A stretch of DNA of 64,000 nucleotides from Daedaleopsis sinensis (lineage: Eukaryota > Basidiomycota > Agaricomycetes > Polyporales > Polyporaceae). The stretch is from assembly GCA_033807695.1 (NCBI GenBank), contig CM066304.1, forward strand, positions 2,728,001 through 2,792,000, given 5' to 3'. The notes beneath the pieces are model-generated. The model was not told where the DNA came from. It made no database searches and saw nothing but the letters and a program-made list of their open reading frames with translations. Of the stretch, positions 44,901 through 55,067 are shown one piece after another. The position numbers were made by a program, and so were the translations under genes. Position 1 is the first letter of the stretch, and each line of letters begins with the position of its first letter.

Positions 44901-46349
44901 GGTCGAGGCTCAGTACTGCATCGCGAACGGTTACGAGCATGACGCGACAGTCATCTACGGCGACACGGACTCGGTCATGGTACGGTTCGGGCCGACCGAC
45001 TTGGCTACCGTCATGCAGATGGGTACGTCGCTCACCTTGGTGAGTGTTGCCATGTTGACCTGACGCACTCTACCAATTAGGGAGGGAGGCGGCGGAGTTC
45101 GTCACAGCCAAGTTCATCAAGCCGATCAATTTGGAGTTCGAGAAAGTGTACTATCCGTACCTCTTGATCAGCAAGAAGCGGTATGCCGGGTTGTATTATA
45201 CACGACCAGATAAGTACGACAAGATGGACACGAAGGGTATCGAGGTAGGCTCTCGCGCTATTATGTTCACCGGGAGTTGCTGATGAGCTGTAGACTGTCC
45301 GCCGAGACAACTGCCGACTTGTGTCGACGGTCATCGAAACATGCTTGCATAAGATGTTGATCGATCGCGATGACGAGGCAGCGTTGTCGTGCGTGTTTGG
45401 CCAAGAATCGACCTCTCGAAGTGTGCTCATTGTGCTACTCGTGCAGATATGTGAAGCAAGTGATCTCAGATCTCTTGCAGAACAAGATTGATATGTCGCA
45501 ACTCGTGATCACGAAGGCCCTCGCGAAAGCTGGTACGCATTCAGCATCCTGAAATTGAAGACGATTCTCAACGAGTATCGCCTCCTTCACATAGACTATG
45601 AAGTAAAGCAAGCGCACGTAGAGCTCGCGGAACGGATGAAGACGCGAGATTTGGGTTCCGCCCCGACCCTCGGCGATCGTGTAGCCTATGTCATTGTCAA
45701 GGGTGCCAAGGGTGCGGCCGCGTACGAGAAGTCTGAAGATCCGATCTACGTCCTCGAGAACAATATCCCGATCGATACCAAATACTACCTCGACAACCAA
45801 CTCGCAAATCCACTCATGCGCATCTTCGAGCCCATACTGGGAGACCGGGCCAACACTCTTCGTGCGTTACAGATGGATTCCACCGATAGTCTGCTTGCTA
45901 AACAACCCTGCATGTAGTGTCGGGTGATCATACGCGGACTATCCAGATTGCTACGCCTACCGTCGGCGGACTCATGAAGTTCGCGGTGAAGACGGTGACC
46001 TGCCTTGGATGCAAGACTCCTCTGCGGCCGAACAACAGCGTCAAGAGTGCGTCTCCTGTTTTTGTTATGCGCGGTCGGATGCTCAAAGTTAATGACAGAT
46101 GGAGCGGTGTGCAACAACTGCAGACCACGACTGGGCGAGCTGTACCAGAAACAAGTGTCGTCAACGTCGGAGTTGCAGGTTCGCTTCTCGCGGCTCTGGA
46201 CGCAATGCCAGCGGTGCCAGGGCTCGCTGCACCAGGACGTACTGTGCACTAGCAAGGACTGCCCCATCTTCTACATGAGGAAGAAGGCGCAGAAGGACGT
46301 CGAAGACGGGAACGCGGTGCTCGAGCGTTTCGAGGGTGAGCTTTGGTAG
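41982..46349 (+). CDS. POL3: DNA polymerase delta catalytic subunit
   Basis: Lagging-strand replicative polymerase with 3'-5' proofreading; family B. The start [18 protein letters not shown] at 41982 is followed by a basic nuclear-type segment (AAKRRKL). The N-terminal domain has [20 protein letters not shown]. Exonuclease motifs: Exo [19 protein letters not shown], Exo [20 protein letters not shown], Exo [21 protein letters not shown]. Polymerase motifs: [55 protein letters not shown], then [20 protein letters not shown]. The C-terminus carries CysA ([11 protein letters not shown] ... CNNC) and CysB ([14 protein letters not shown] ... DC), the latter the expected 4Fe-4S site for Pol31 binding. 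It ends ERFEGELW. About 20 exons joined in phase; length close to 1,060 residues. Confidence 0.95.
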
Positions 46350-47125
46350 ATACATGCACTACATGCATATGCATGGACTTGTTTTCGGGGATTGTCGTGT
46401 CACCGCATATCGCTTGTGTACTCATTATAATTAGTAGCTACTCGTTAGTAGTAGCATAGCTATCCACCGAGAACCTAAGTCTGGTATGAAGGCCGTCGCT
46501 GAAGTAGGAGGTATGTTTTTGGCTTTAGGTGAGACCAGAGACCTCTCGAAGACGGTCACTCTCAATTCCACGATTCCGTCGTTACGGTGTTAACCCCACC
46601 CTTTTCCTCTTTTGGCACGCGGCAAAGGCGCCCAAACCTTGACCCGACCCCAGGGTGGCTGGGATCTACTTGGGTACTTACATCCATCGTGAACCTCTTT
46701 CCGATTTTCCGATGCACGGTCGGTTGCTTTAACTTGAGCGACACTGCACACGAGGCGGCTAGCCGATGCCGCCTGCACAGCGCGCTCACTGAAACGTCCC
46801 GGTTGCTTTGTCTTCTTGTAGGACAAGGGTGTCTTTGTTCTTCATCTCTCATATATATACTGCGCCTTCAGCTCACAGACGTACTTTCACGGGCACTTGA
46901 ATTCAAGTAATAGCTCCTGGTAAGTGGCAAGGCCCTTCCATCAGCCCGATGCAACAGTCTAATACTAGAACACAGTGCTTGTCACGGGAGGACACGCAAA
47001 ACATTTCTATCTGGACCTCGCGAATCTACTAACCCTCACTGCTGTCCGCTCCAAGATCTTAAGTTCGTGTATCCATGGCCTGTGGGAAGCATGCACATAT
47101 ATTGACGTCGAACTCACAGTACATC
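46350..47125. other. Intergenic between POL3 and HET gene 2
   Basis: About 780 bp with no supported gene. It includes a short TAGTAGCTA-type repeat near 46430-46460 and presumably the HET gene promoter. Confidence 0.5.
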
Positions 47126-49315
47126 ATGTGGCTCCTCAACACCGAGACATGTGAACTCGAGCCAGTGAACGACGCCAGAGACGAGGGTTTCGCTATTCTT
47201 TCTCATGTATGGAAAAAGGAAGGAGAACAGTCTTTCGCCGACATACAGAACCTTCAGAAGTCCATTATGGCTCGCACTGGCCGTGTAGTGGGCCACGATC
47301 GCTCGATCTGGTACAAAACTACCGACAAGATCCGGAACTTCTGTGCCTTCGCGCGCAGGCATGGCCACAGCAGGGTCTGGGTCGATACCTGCTGCATCGA
47401 CAAGTCCAGCAGCGCGGAGCTGTCCGAGGCGATCAACTCGATGTACGACTGGTACTACACAGCACGCGTCTGCTACGTCTATCTCAGTGACGTGAGCGAT
47501 TTGGAACATCCCGTCACCTTGCCCAACTCTCAGTTCCGTCGCAGTCACTGGTTCACTCGAGGTTGGACCTTGCAGGAGCTCATTGCTCCAGGTACCCTGG
47601 TGTTCCTGTCAAAGGAGTGGACCATCATCGGGACGAAGGAGTCGCTCGCCTACCTCATCGAAGAGATCACGGGCATCGACGCCGATATCCTCGTGCACAG
47701 GAAATCACTCGACTCTGTCAGCGTCGCTCAGAGGATGTCTTGGGCGTCCCAGCGGCAGACAACCAGGTTGGAGGACGAAGCATATTGTCTCATGGGTATC
47801 TTCGGCGTGAAGATGCCCACCATCTATGGAGAAGGCCGCTCCGCCTTCGTCCGTCTGCAGGAGGAGATACTCAAGAGGACTTGCGACCAGACCCTCTTTG
47901 TGTGGGGCAATATATGGGACGACGCCGCGCAGAGAGGGTTCGTCTCCGCAAACTGGCCATACGAGGAGAAAACTAGCAATAATTCCGTGTCGCGGGTCCT
48001 GTTCGCCGATTCTCCGAAAGAGTTCCAGCGCGAGAACGCGGGGATCAACGCAATTTCCATCGACGAGCTGCAGAGGAGACTCGGGGTCATGCCCCCGGTC
48101 CCAGAGTACACATTTACCGGCTACGGCATACGCTCGACGTTCCCTACAGTCACGAAACTGCGGCGATCCGGGCGGGGTACCGTCACCCTCGCCGTCCTTG
48201 CGTGCGAAGACCAGGAAGGCTGCTTGCTGGGCCTCCTCCTCAGCCCGCTCTCGGAGAACTCCCAGGGCTCAGATAGGTTCACAGTGGGTGTCCGTGTGAA
48301 AGATATCCCCCGCGGATTCTGGTCGTACGCTTCGGAGGTCAGCCCTCCAGAGCGAGAAGAGGATAGCAAACCCAAGGGCATGCCCTCTTTTCGCGTCCTT
48401 CGCCTGTCATCTAGCGGAGCGTTCCCCCTCATGTTCAACGGAAACGGGGCGGACACTCCTGCAAAGCTCGCAAGCATGTCTGGCATCTGGATCACCCACC
48501 GTCCCGATCTCCCTGTCCTCACCGCTACTTCATCCACGATCCCGTCTCTGCCAGGGCCCCCCGGCCGCCTGGCTGAGAACATCTGGAGACTGCCGTGCCA
48601 TGTAGTCTTTCGCAGCTGGAACGCCGACACGCTACAAGAGCTGGGCTACCGCGCGGCGGTGAAGGGTATCCCGCGCACGCAGCACAGAAGCATGGAAATG
48701 CGGATGGGGTTCCCCGACTCGCGGGACGTGTTCAAACTCGTCCTCACGGGAAAGAAGGAGAAGATCGTGATCCACGTCGGCAAATGCCCGCTGAAGACTG
48801 GCATACGGCGTAACCAGCACCTGTTCGTGTCGGAGGACAGCGAGGTCCCGCCCGCGTACGACAGGGAAGCGGACGGGCTCTGCGCCGCGCTCTCGTTCGT
48901 CCCGGACAGGGACCCAGTCGTCATCACAGGGGAGGAGGGCTGTCAAATGATACATGTGCGACAGTGGAAGAACGGCGCGAAGACGTTCAGGCGCGGCACT
49001 ACGACCGTGCACGTCGAATTCGTGCGACCCCCAGATGCCTGGATCTATAATATCAAGAACAGCTCTGAGGTCTACCCCATCTTCGACATGGTTGTCAAGA
49101 TCGAGTCGGAGAGGCCCCACAGTACACGTAGCGGGCCGCCGAGTGTGGACGTGGAACCCAAGCCGGCGCTGAGCGACGCCGAAGAGGTGTCGATACGTCC
49201 AGCATCTTCCAGAACTGCTTACGAACCGGTCTCTCTCCACGGCCATCGTGAGACTCCTAGTCGACGGACGACCGACCAGTCCATGCGTCAAACAGAGCTG
49301 GGAGATCTTGCATGA
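47126..49315 (+). CDS. HET-domain protein 2 (heterokaryon-incompatibility type)
   Basis: Single-exon paralogue of the gene at 6757-8643, here 729 residues from the ATG at 47126 (MWLLNTETCELEPVNDARDE). An in-frame ATG at 47075 would add 17 residues, but alignment with the other copy favours 47126. HET domain blocks: FAILSHVWKKEGEQSFADIQ, SRVWVDTCCIDKSSSAELSE, AINSMYDWYYTARVCYVYLS, RRSHWFTRGWTLQELIAPGT, RQTTRLEDEAYCLMGIFGVK and TIYGEGRSAFVRLQEEIL. The shared C-terminal module has PEYTFTGYGIRSTFPTV and LAVLACEDQEGCLLGLLLSP. The last 100 residues, rich in Ser/Arg/Glu, have no counterpart in copy 1. The role in non-self recognition is inferred from the domain only. Confidence 0.88.
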   Translation: MWLLNTETCELEPVNDARDEGFAILSHVWKKEGEQSFADIQNLQKSIMARTGRVVGHDRSIWYKTTDKIRNFCAFARRHGHSRVWVDTCCIDKSSSAELSEAINSMYDWYYTARVCYVYLSDVSDLEHPVTLPNSQFRRSHWFTRGWTLQELIAPGTLVFLSKEWTIIGTKESLAYLIEEITGIDADILVHRKSLDSVSVAQRMSWASQRQTTRLEDEAYCLMGIFGVKMPTIYGEGRSAFVRLQEEILKRTCDQTLFVWGNIWDDAAQRGFVSANWPYEEKTSNNSVSRVLFADSPKEFQRENAGINAISIDELQRRLGVMPPVPEYTFTGYGIRSTFPTVTKLRRSGRGTVTLAVLACEDQEGCLLGLLLSPLSENSQGSDRFTVGVRVKDIPRGFWSYASEVSPPEREEDSKPKGMPSFRVLRLSSSGAFPLMFNGNGADTPAKLASMSGIWITHRPDLPVLTATSSTIPSLPGPPGRLAENIWRLPCHVVFRSWNADTLQELGYRAAVKGIPRTQHRSMEMRMGFPDSRDVFKLVLTGKKEKIVIHVGKCPLKTGIRRNQHLFVSEDSEVPPAYDREADGLCAALSFVPDRDPVVITGEEGCQMIHVRQWKNGAKTFRRGTTTVHVEFVRPPDAWIYNIKNSSEVYPIFDMVVKIESERPHSTRSGPPSVDVEPKPALSDAEEVSIRPASSRTAYEPVSLHGHRETPSRRTTDQSMRQTELGDLA

Positions 49316-49421
49316 GCCACGGACTGCATATCAAATAACAACGTATTGTCTAGTACTTACCAATGATACGAGGATCGGATCATCTACGGGGGCTTGCCAC
49401 TATGCCGCACGGGGTTTCCGG

Positions 49422-52307
49422 TCACCGTTTCCCCTTCTTCCGCTTGCTGGCACCAGCAGCAGCCTGCGAAACCTCAAGCGTCCCCCCGGCCGCTTCTCCA
49501 GCCACGCCATCCCCACTCTCGATCTTGTCCTTCGCTTCCAAGAAGAACATCAGGTCCCTGACCTGCTCGCGGAGCTCCTGCACCTCGCCCTTGACACCCG
49601 CAGCCTCCTGCGCCGCGGTCTCCGCCTGCTCCTTCGCGGCCGCGAGGTTCTTCAGCAGCCCCTCGCTGACCGCCCGCTCCTCGCGCAGCTCCTTCGCAAG
49701 CGCGCGCGCGAGCTCCCCCGCCTTCTCCGCGCGCTTCTCCGCCCTGCTGCGCTCCCGCTCGAGCTCCGCGATGCGCCCGGCGTCCGCCTGCGCGCGCAAT
49801 TCCGCATCCGCTCGTGCGCGCGTCCGGTTAAGCTCGAGCTCCGCGTCGAGCTGCTCGACGACGGCGCGCAGGTCGTCCAGCTGGCTGCGCATCTGCGCGG
49901 CCTGCTCCTCGTAGAACGTCCGCTGCGAGTCGAGCTGCGACGTGAGCAGGTACGAGTACTCGATCCCGATCGCCTCGATCTTCTCGGCCGTGAGCGCGTC
50001 GGCTGCAGTCGGGCCGCCCCCGCCCCCCTCGCTCCGCACACCGACTGCTGCGGCCGCGGAGGGGAGCTCGACGAGCTTCCCGTCGGCCTTGTTCTGGATG
50101 AGGCGGTGAACGTAGCCGTCGCCCGCGTAGTCCCACACGCGCTGCGTCTCGAGCTCGAGCGCGTAGAGGTGCGTCGTGGACGTGTAGTGTGCGTGCGCGT
50201 GAGCGCGCCCGTAGCGGCCGCAGCCGATGTTGCCGCAGATGAGGCAGATCCAGAGGTTCGTGGAGCCCCCGCAGTCGGCGCACTGCGACCGCTCCGCGGT
50301 GGAAGGCGACGAAGAGAAGGGAATGGGGCGCGCAGCGCGCGCGGTGTTGGAAGACGTCGGATGCGACGATAGCAGGGTCTGCGAGTACCGGCAGACCGGG
50401 CACCTGCGAGAGTACAGTAACAGGGCGAATGTCAATGTGAAACGTCTATTGGGAATGTACTCGTTTACCTGCTGTCACCCCATTTACTGAGGCAGGCACA
50501 GTGGAAGGTGTGCGAGCACGGCACGGTAACCAGCCCGGTAACGGCCGCGTCCATGCGTTCCAAACACACAGGGCAGGTTGGCAGCTCGTATGCGCCGCTA
50601 ACTCCTGCAGCAGCAATCTTCGAGATGTTCTGCGAGACGTGGTCGTCGACGTCTATGGCGATGGATAGAACGCGGACGACGTGGCACGTCTCAGGCTACT
50701 TGAGCGGTTTAGTTGATCCGGATGGACAGCAGCAGTGCAACAGCGATGCGAACCTCCATCGAGTTGAACTGCTTCCCGTTGTAGACCTCGGTGAACTCCG
50801 CAGCGTCGCCAGGCTCGCGGAACTTCATGACAACGATGGATCTGTTTGGCGCAGAGTCCCTGAGAGCGGTGGTGATGCATGGGATCAGAAGTGCTCTTGT
50901 GAGCGGGGGGACGCGCAGGAAACACATACCTAATCATCCGCAGATGCGCGATCCCATCGGCCGCGGGAGCGACAAAGGTAAGAAAGTCCGAGGGCGCCAT
51001 CCAGGAGGGTACCGCAAGGACGGCGAGCGTGACATCGTCCGACTCGACGTTGGCGTCCGAGGCATCGGTGTCCGCAGGGTGCGCGGGGGCATTCGCAGCA
51101 GAGGATGCGGAGGTTGATGGGCTCTTGGACGGCTCGCCGGACTGTGCAGGGTAGTCACGGAATATGTGCACGACACCTTCTGGAAGGACGGAGGAGCCGG
51201 TCTTGGTGTGGGGAGAGGCGTGGGGCACGAAGGTCGCGGTGGCCGGTTCACCTACGACAAGGGACGTCCAATAGCAATAGCATCTCAAGTGAGGACGAAA
51301 GGTGTATGATGGGTTTCGGACACAGGGGACGTGTCCCGATGTTTCCAGAGTAAACATATGGAAAACATCCGGGCAGCAGAAAAACTATCTCTACAACAGT
51401 CATACAGCACATTTACCGGTTGTTGTTTACATCATTAATGTCGCAGATATAGTTTTTAAGCTTCGCGGATGTTTTCCACATGTTTATCATAGAAACATTA
51501 GGGGGGGTCAGAGTGGGCGATGTTGGCAAGCTTTTGGGTAGGATGCTAGGAAGCTTTTGGTCTGGCAAAAGCAAAAGCAGCCCTCAAAATCGGGGCTCGC
51601 TGACCTCCCTAATCGATTGTCTGGTGCCAAGTTCTGATTTTGAACTCTTCTGTGAGGTCTTTTCAGTCCGTTCGAGCATCCTGAAAGCTAGCAGAGCCGC
51701 GCGTTTCGGTCGCAAAAGCTCCTCCCGGCTCGCTCTAGAAGAATCCGCGATTCTGGGCAAAATCGTCCATAGCGCAGGATTCCCGAACAAATTCGAAAGT
51801 GATTTTGCAAACATCGCCTCCCAAGAATCCGTTCAAAACCGCCTCAGAATCCGTTCAAGATCGCCTCAGAATCGCCACTCTGACCTCCCCTGCGGAATGT
51901 CCCATGTGCCGGAGCTTGTTTCTCAAGGGCTTACCTCTGCGCTGGGCCGGCTTCTCGCGTTCCTTTCCGCTGCTAACCTTGATGAAGCTGCTGACTGGGG
52001 GGTCCATCCGTGAGAAGTCGACCCAGTCGACGCGAATGGGGCCGACTCGATAGTCTCTGCGGTCAGAAGAGTCCTCCTGCGGCTTCTCTTCTTCGGAGGG
52101 GGGTTTGTATGCAGAGAGGGTGTTGCGCCGCGCCGAGAAGCGCGAACCGTGCGCAGGAAGGGGCTGGAAGAGCGAGTTTGGGACGAAGGGCTGCGTGCCG
52201 GTAGCACTAGAAGCTGGGGACTGTTGCTTGTAGGAAGTGGAGGTCGAGGAAGATCCTGGGGAAGATTTCGGAGCAGCGAGGGCAATGCGGATGTGGTAGC
52301 CTCTCAT
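49422..52307 (-). CDS. ETP1: ETP1/BRAP2-type RING and ZnF-UBP protein
   Basis: Probable E3 ubiquitin ligase related to human BRAP2 and yeast Etp1. The start [20 protein letters not shown] at 52307 forms exon 1 (to 51935) with [19 protein letters not shown] 683-bp intron (51252-51934) joins it in phase to [14 protein letters not shown] and [12 protein letters not shown] in exon 2 (51251-50940). The BRAP2 RNA-binding-like domain follows ([55 protein letters not shown]), then a C3H2C3 RING ([25 protein letters not shown]), ZnF-UBP ([33 protein letters not shown]) and a long Arg/Glu/Ala coiled coil. It ends KRKKGKR. An ATG at 51357 falls in a transposon-like arm inside the intron and was rejected as a start. 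Confidence 0.9.
51351..51486. mobile_element. Small foldback element (MITE-like) in the ETP1 intron
   Basis: Two 38-nt arms (51351-51388 and 51449-51486) are reverse complements at 33 of 38 positions around a 60-bp AT-rich spacer. The ends read TAAACATATGGAAAACATCC and its near complement. If the outer TA pairs are target duplications, this is a Tc1/mariner-type (TA-inserting) MITE of 132 bp. It has no coding capacity. Confidence 0.7.
51499..51892. mobile_element. hAT-like MITE in the ETP1 intron
   Basis: The left end reads TAGGGGGGGTCAGAGTGGGC and the right end, reverse-complemented, CAGGGGAGGTCAGAGTGGCG, so inverted termini of about 24 bp enclose roughly 394 bp. YAGGG ends fit the hAT superfamily. 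The expected 8-bp target duplication is poor (AGAAACAT against CGGAATGT, 4 of 8), so the class is tentative and the copy may be old. No transposase frame. It begins 12 bp after the foldback element. Confidence 0.6.
51824..51876. repeat. 22-nt tandem repeat at the end of the hAT-like element
   Basis: Units of 22 nt at 51824-51845 and 51846-51867 share AGAATCCGTTCAA and CGCCTC and differ at about 2 positions. A partial third unit (AGAATCGCC) follows. Subterminal tandem repeats of this sort are common transposase-binding arrays in hAT elements; that role is inference. Confidence 0.7.
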
Positions 52308-52430
52308 TGCTGGGGCAGCGACATGTCCACGATGGCGGTCAAGGTCAAGAGCAGCGGTGAGCAGGCCACAAGAGCATCAGACGCCCGTGGTCGTGCCTCG
52401 GCGGGCGCGGTGACGTCGGTCGTGCTCTCC
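52308..52430. promoter_or_regulatory. 123-bp divergent promoter between ETP1 and the Nudix gene
   Basis: The two start codons on opposite strands are separated by only 123 bp, the shortest head-to-head spacing in the window, so the 5' UTRs and core promoters must be compact or overlap. No TATA box is evident. Confidence 0.6.
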
Positions 52431-53449
52431 ATGCTCCGTGCCTTCATGTCGTCCACCGCGCCCTCCCTCAGTCTGTCCTCAAAGCCGCTCATCTCGCTCA
52501 CGGACCCGCTCACGCCGCGTGCGTGCAACATCATCCGCGACGCCCTCACCGCGTCCTTCTCGCAGTCCGAGAACGCACACAGCCCGTCCGAGACGCACGC
52601 CGCCGTCCTCGTCCCGCTCTGCAACGTCGACGGGAGGCCGGGCATACTGCTCGAGGTGCGCGGCAAGCTGCGGACGCACTCCGGCGAGGTCAGGTGCGTC
52701 CTGACACCGTGAGTGCCGTGCTTCAGGCGGTCCGACACGACGATGGGCCGGGACAGCTTTCCTGGCGGGAAGGTCGACGAGGTCAGTGTCCGGCCCGGTC
52801 ATTTACCCCATTGTAGATTGAACGCTGCGGAATCGCAATGTACCTGGCGAACATGTACAGACAGATGAGTCGACGCTGGCGGCGGCGCTGCGTGAGACGC
52901 AAGAAGAGGTCGGGATCCTGCCCGCACAGGTGGACATACTCGGGCGCCTCGGGCCCCCGGAGCAGTCGCTGGGCGGGATGCGGGTCTGGCCGTACGTGGT
53001 GTGTATTCCGACTAGGCCGCCCCCATACCCTCATATGCTCGTAATTGACACCGTGACAGGGCTTCGTGCATCCGACAAGCAATTTCGACCGCAACGGACA
53101 AAGTGCAGACGAGGACAGGGCCCTCCCGTCCCTCCCGCTCGCATCCCTGGCCCTCTCGCCGAGGGAAGTCGCACACGCGTTTCACCTGCCGCTGTCCGCC
53201 CTCGTATCTCCCCCGCGCCTCCACTCGTACTTGTTTCGCGGAGCCAGGCCATACTACGCCGTCAGCGTCGCCGATATCGTCACAGGGCCCGGCGCAGTGC
53301 ACTCAGGCGGAGATACCGAGGTGCGCTGGGTGGACGACCCCCAACAGCGGGACGAGATCGGAGGCGGGCGCGAGGGCAGGCTCGAGGTGTGGGGCCTGAC
53401 AGGCTGGTATCTGTGCAGTCTCATGCGTATATTGCGTTTGTACGAGTGA
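52431..53449 (+). CDS. PCD1: Nudix hydrolase, PCD1/NUDT7-8 coenzyme A diphosphatase type
   Basis: Hydrolyses CoA and its oxidised or acyl forms to 3',5'-ADP and 4'-phosphopantetheine. Joined exons read MLRAFMSSTAPSLSLSSKPL, then AAVLVPLCNVDGRPGILLEV, GKLRTHSGEVSFPGGKVDE, the Nudix box GGKVDETDESTLAAALRETQ then EEVGI, GRLGPPEQSLGGMRVWPYV and GFVHPTSNFD. The LRTHSGEVSFPGGK block before the Nudix helix is the UPF0035 signature that marks CoA hydrolases. The C-terminus has LSPREVAHAFHLPLSALVSP, HSYLFRGARPYYAVSVADIV and WGLTGWYLCSLMRILRLYE. No peroxisomal C-terminal tripeptide is present; MLRAF might start a weak mitochondrial signal. An in-frame ATG at 52446 is an alternative start. Confidence 0.88.
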
Positions 53450-53880
53450 CAGCAGTACATACACATTGAATGAATCAAATTAGACACTGTGGCCGAGATC
53501 AGGATCGGAGATGGTACAGGCGGAGAAGTCCAAGCCGCACATACTAGAAGCCGAATGCGAAGCCATGGACAGAGTGGAACGCCGGAGGGACATCTTGGCA
53601 CACGGAAGGTCGCCCATGGGTGTGAAACGTGTGGATACGATAGTACGCGCATGATGAGGCACTCTTGGTGTTCCTAGGAACGCGTCTGTTCGTGACAAGC
53701 TAGAGAGCGCATCGATGAAAAAAAGCACACGGAACTCGGTAGCAGGGGCATGAGCCCTGATATGGATGATGGGTATGCCACTTAACCTCAGCCAGCTGCC
53801 TATACAGCGTATGGGGTATGAAGCAAAGATAGAGTAGGAGTTCGCAGGGCACGGAGTTAATGGCCCCATCATTGACGTCG
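53450..53880. other. Gene-free convergent interval
   Basis: About 430 bp between the Nudix gene and VMA12 stop codons. Nothing recognised. Confidence 0.5.
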
Positions 53881-54836
53881 CTATTGATCCTGTCCCGTCG
53901 GGTGGTCGCCGCGGGAGGCGTCGGCAAGCGTCCGTCCGCGCAGGGCGCCGTGTGTCACAGCCTGGGACGTCGCGGAGCTGACTGCTGCGTCATGACGGCC
54001 CCCATCTGGCGCAGACGCGTGCATATCATCCGGCTCGTGTTTCTTGTCCGCTCGGGGCAAGGAGGCGTCGGCGTCGGCGGAGGGGGATGTGGCCCTGAGG
54101 CGCAGGGGGGGCCGGGAGGAGCCCGACAGTGACTTGCTCCGCCGGTCCTCCCAGATGAGATACAGGATGCCCTCGGAGCTTGCGACGACGATAGCCACCG
54201 ATAACGCTAGAAGCACTTTCTGACGGGGCCGCAGGACCGGGAGATGAACGGGATCGGGGTGCGTGTACGAGATGCAGACGCAGATAGACGGGGGACGTGT
54301 ACGGTCAACGGATGCGGGGCACGAGGACATGAAACGCGACGCACCCATTCGTCTCTCCAGGCCAGACGGCCGGCAGCCCACCATGTAGCGACCCCAGCCC
54401 CGGCTATGCTGAGCAGAGCGTTGAGCACGGCGCTCACGGCGCGCCGGTCTCCTAGTTCGCGCCTGCGGGAGGCCTGCCGGTCTAGGCTAGGCGGGGGCAC
54501 AGAGGGGTATTTGCGTTCCGGGGAGGTGGTGGTGCCAGCGAGCAGAGCGAGCATGGAGTATTCCTGTACGCGAAGAGGGGGCTCGTGACTGGCGAGGGCG
54601 TGTTCTGCGGCAGAAGACCGAGCCCATTTCGAGATGGCGGTGAGAAGAGCGTACGGTATAGTGGCAGGCGATGCGTGGTGGGAGGGTGTCGAGGGAGATG
54701 AGGCATTGTCGAGAACGCAGGTGAGTTCTGCCGCGAGAGCTTCTGGGAGCAATGTGGTCAATGGTCGAAGCGTGTCCACCAGATGATGTTCCAACGAGAC
54801 GTTGAGCGCGGAGGCATTCCGTTCTACAGATCCCAT
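53881..54836 (-). CDS. VMA12: Vma12/TMEM199-like V-ATPase assembly factor
   Basis: ER membrane protein that, with Vma22 and Vma21, assembles the V0 sector of the vacuolar proton pump. Exon 1 starts MGSVERNASALNVSLEHHLV at 54836. It has a cytosolic helical part with a conserved-looking LRVQEYSMLALLAGTT, then RRELGDRRAVSAVLNALLSI leading into the first membrane span AGAGVATWWAAGRLAWRDEW. A GT-AG intron interrupts after DEW. Exon 2 gives the second span VLLALSVAIVVASSEGILYL-IW, then a charged, disordered C-terminal tail ending HPTGQDQ. Two closely spaced spans at this position and the REL/VLNxLLSxxGxGVA pattern fit Vma12. About 270 residues. The tail is poorly conserved in the family, so the stop is less certain than the core. 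Confidence 0.8.
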
Positions 54837-55067
54837 GTGGTCGGTGGGTGGCGAGGGGTGTGTGGGTGTCGTGTGCGGGGTCGTGCTCGTCGTCTGTGAC
54901 GGTGAGCACTGAGCGCTGAGCAGTGCCTCCTCAGGGCCGTAGACGCTGTCGGCCGAAGCGAGGTTGTGGGCGTCAGATCCTCAAATGAGATCGATCATTA
55001 ATTTCGAGTTGAACTTGTTGGTCCAAGCCGCCCGGGCGGGCCGACGGTCACGACGACCGCGACGAGC

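Noticed and set aside
47075..47125. 17-residue N-terminal extension of HET protein 2
   Set aside because: The paralogue starts at the equivalent MWLL, and the extension resembles nothing; kept only as an alternative.
51302..51357. ETP1 start at the ATG ending at 51357
   Set aside because: It lies in the arm of a foldback element, lacks the conserved N-terminus, and a phase-compatible splice from an upstream exon gives a better protein.
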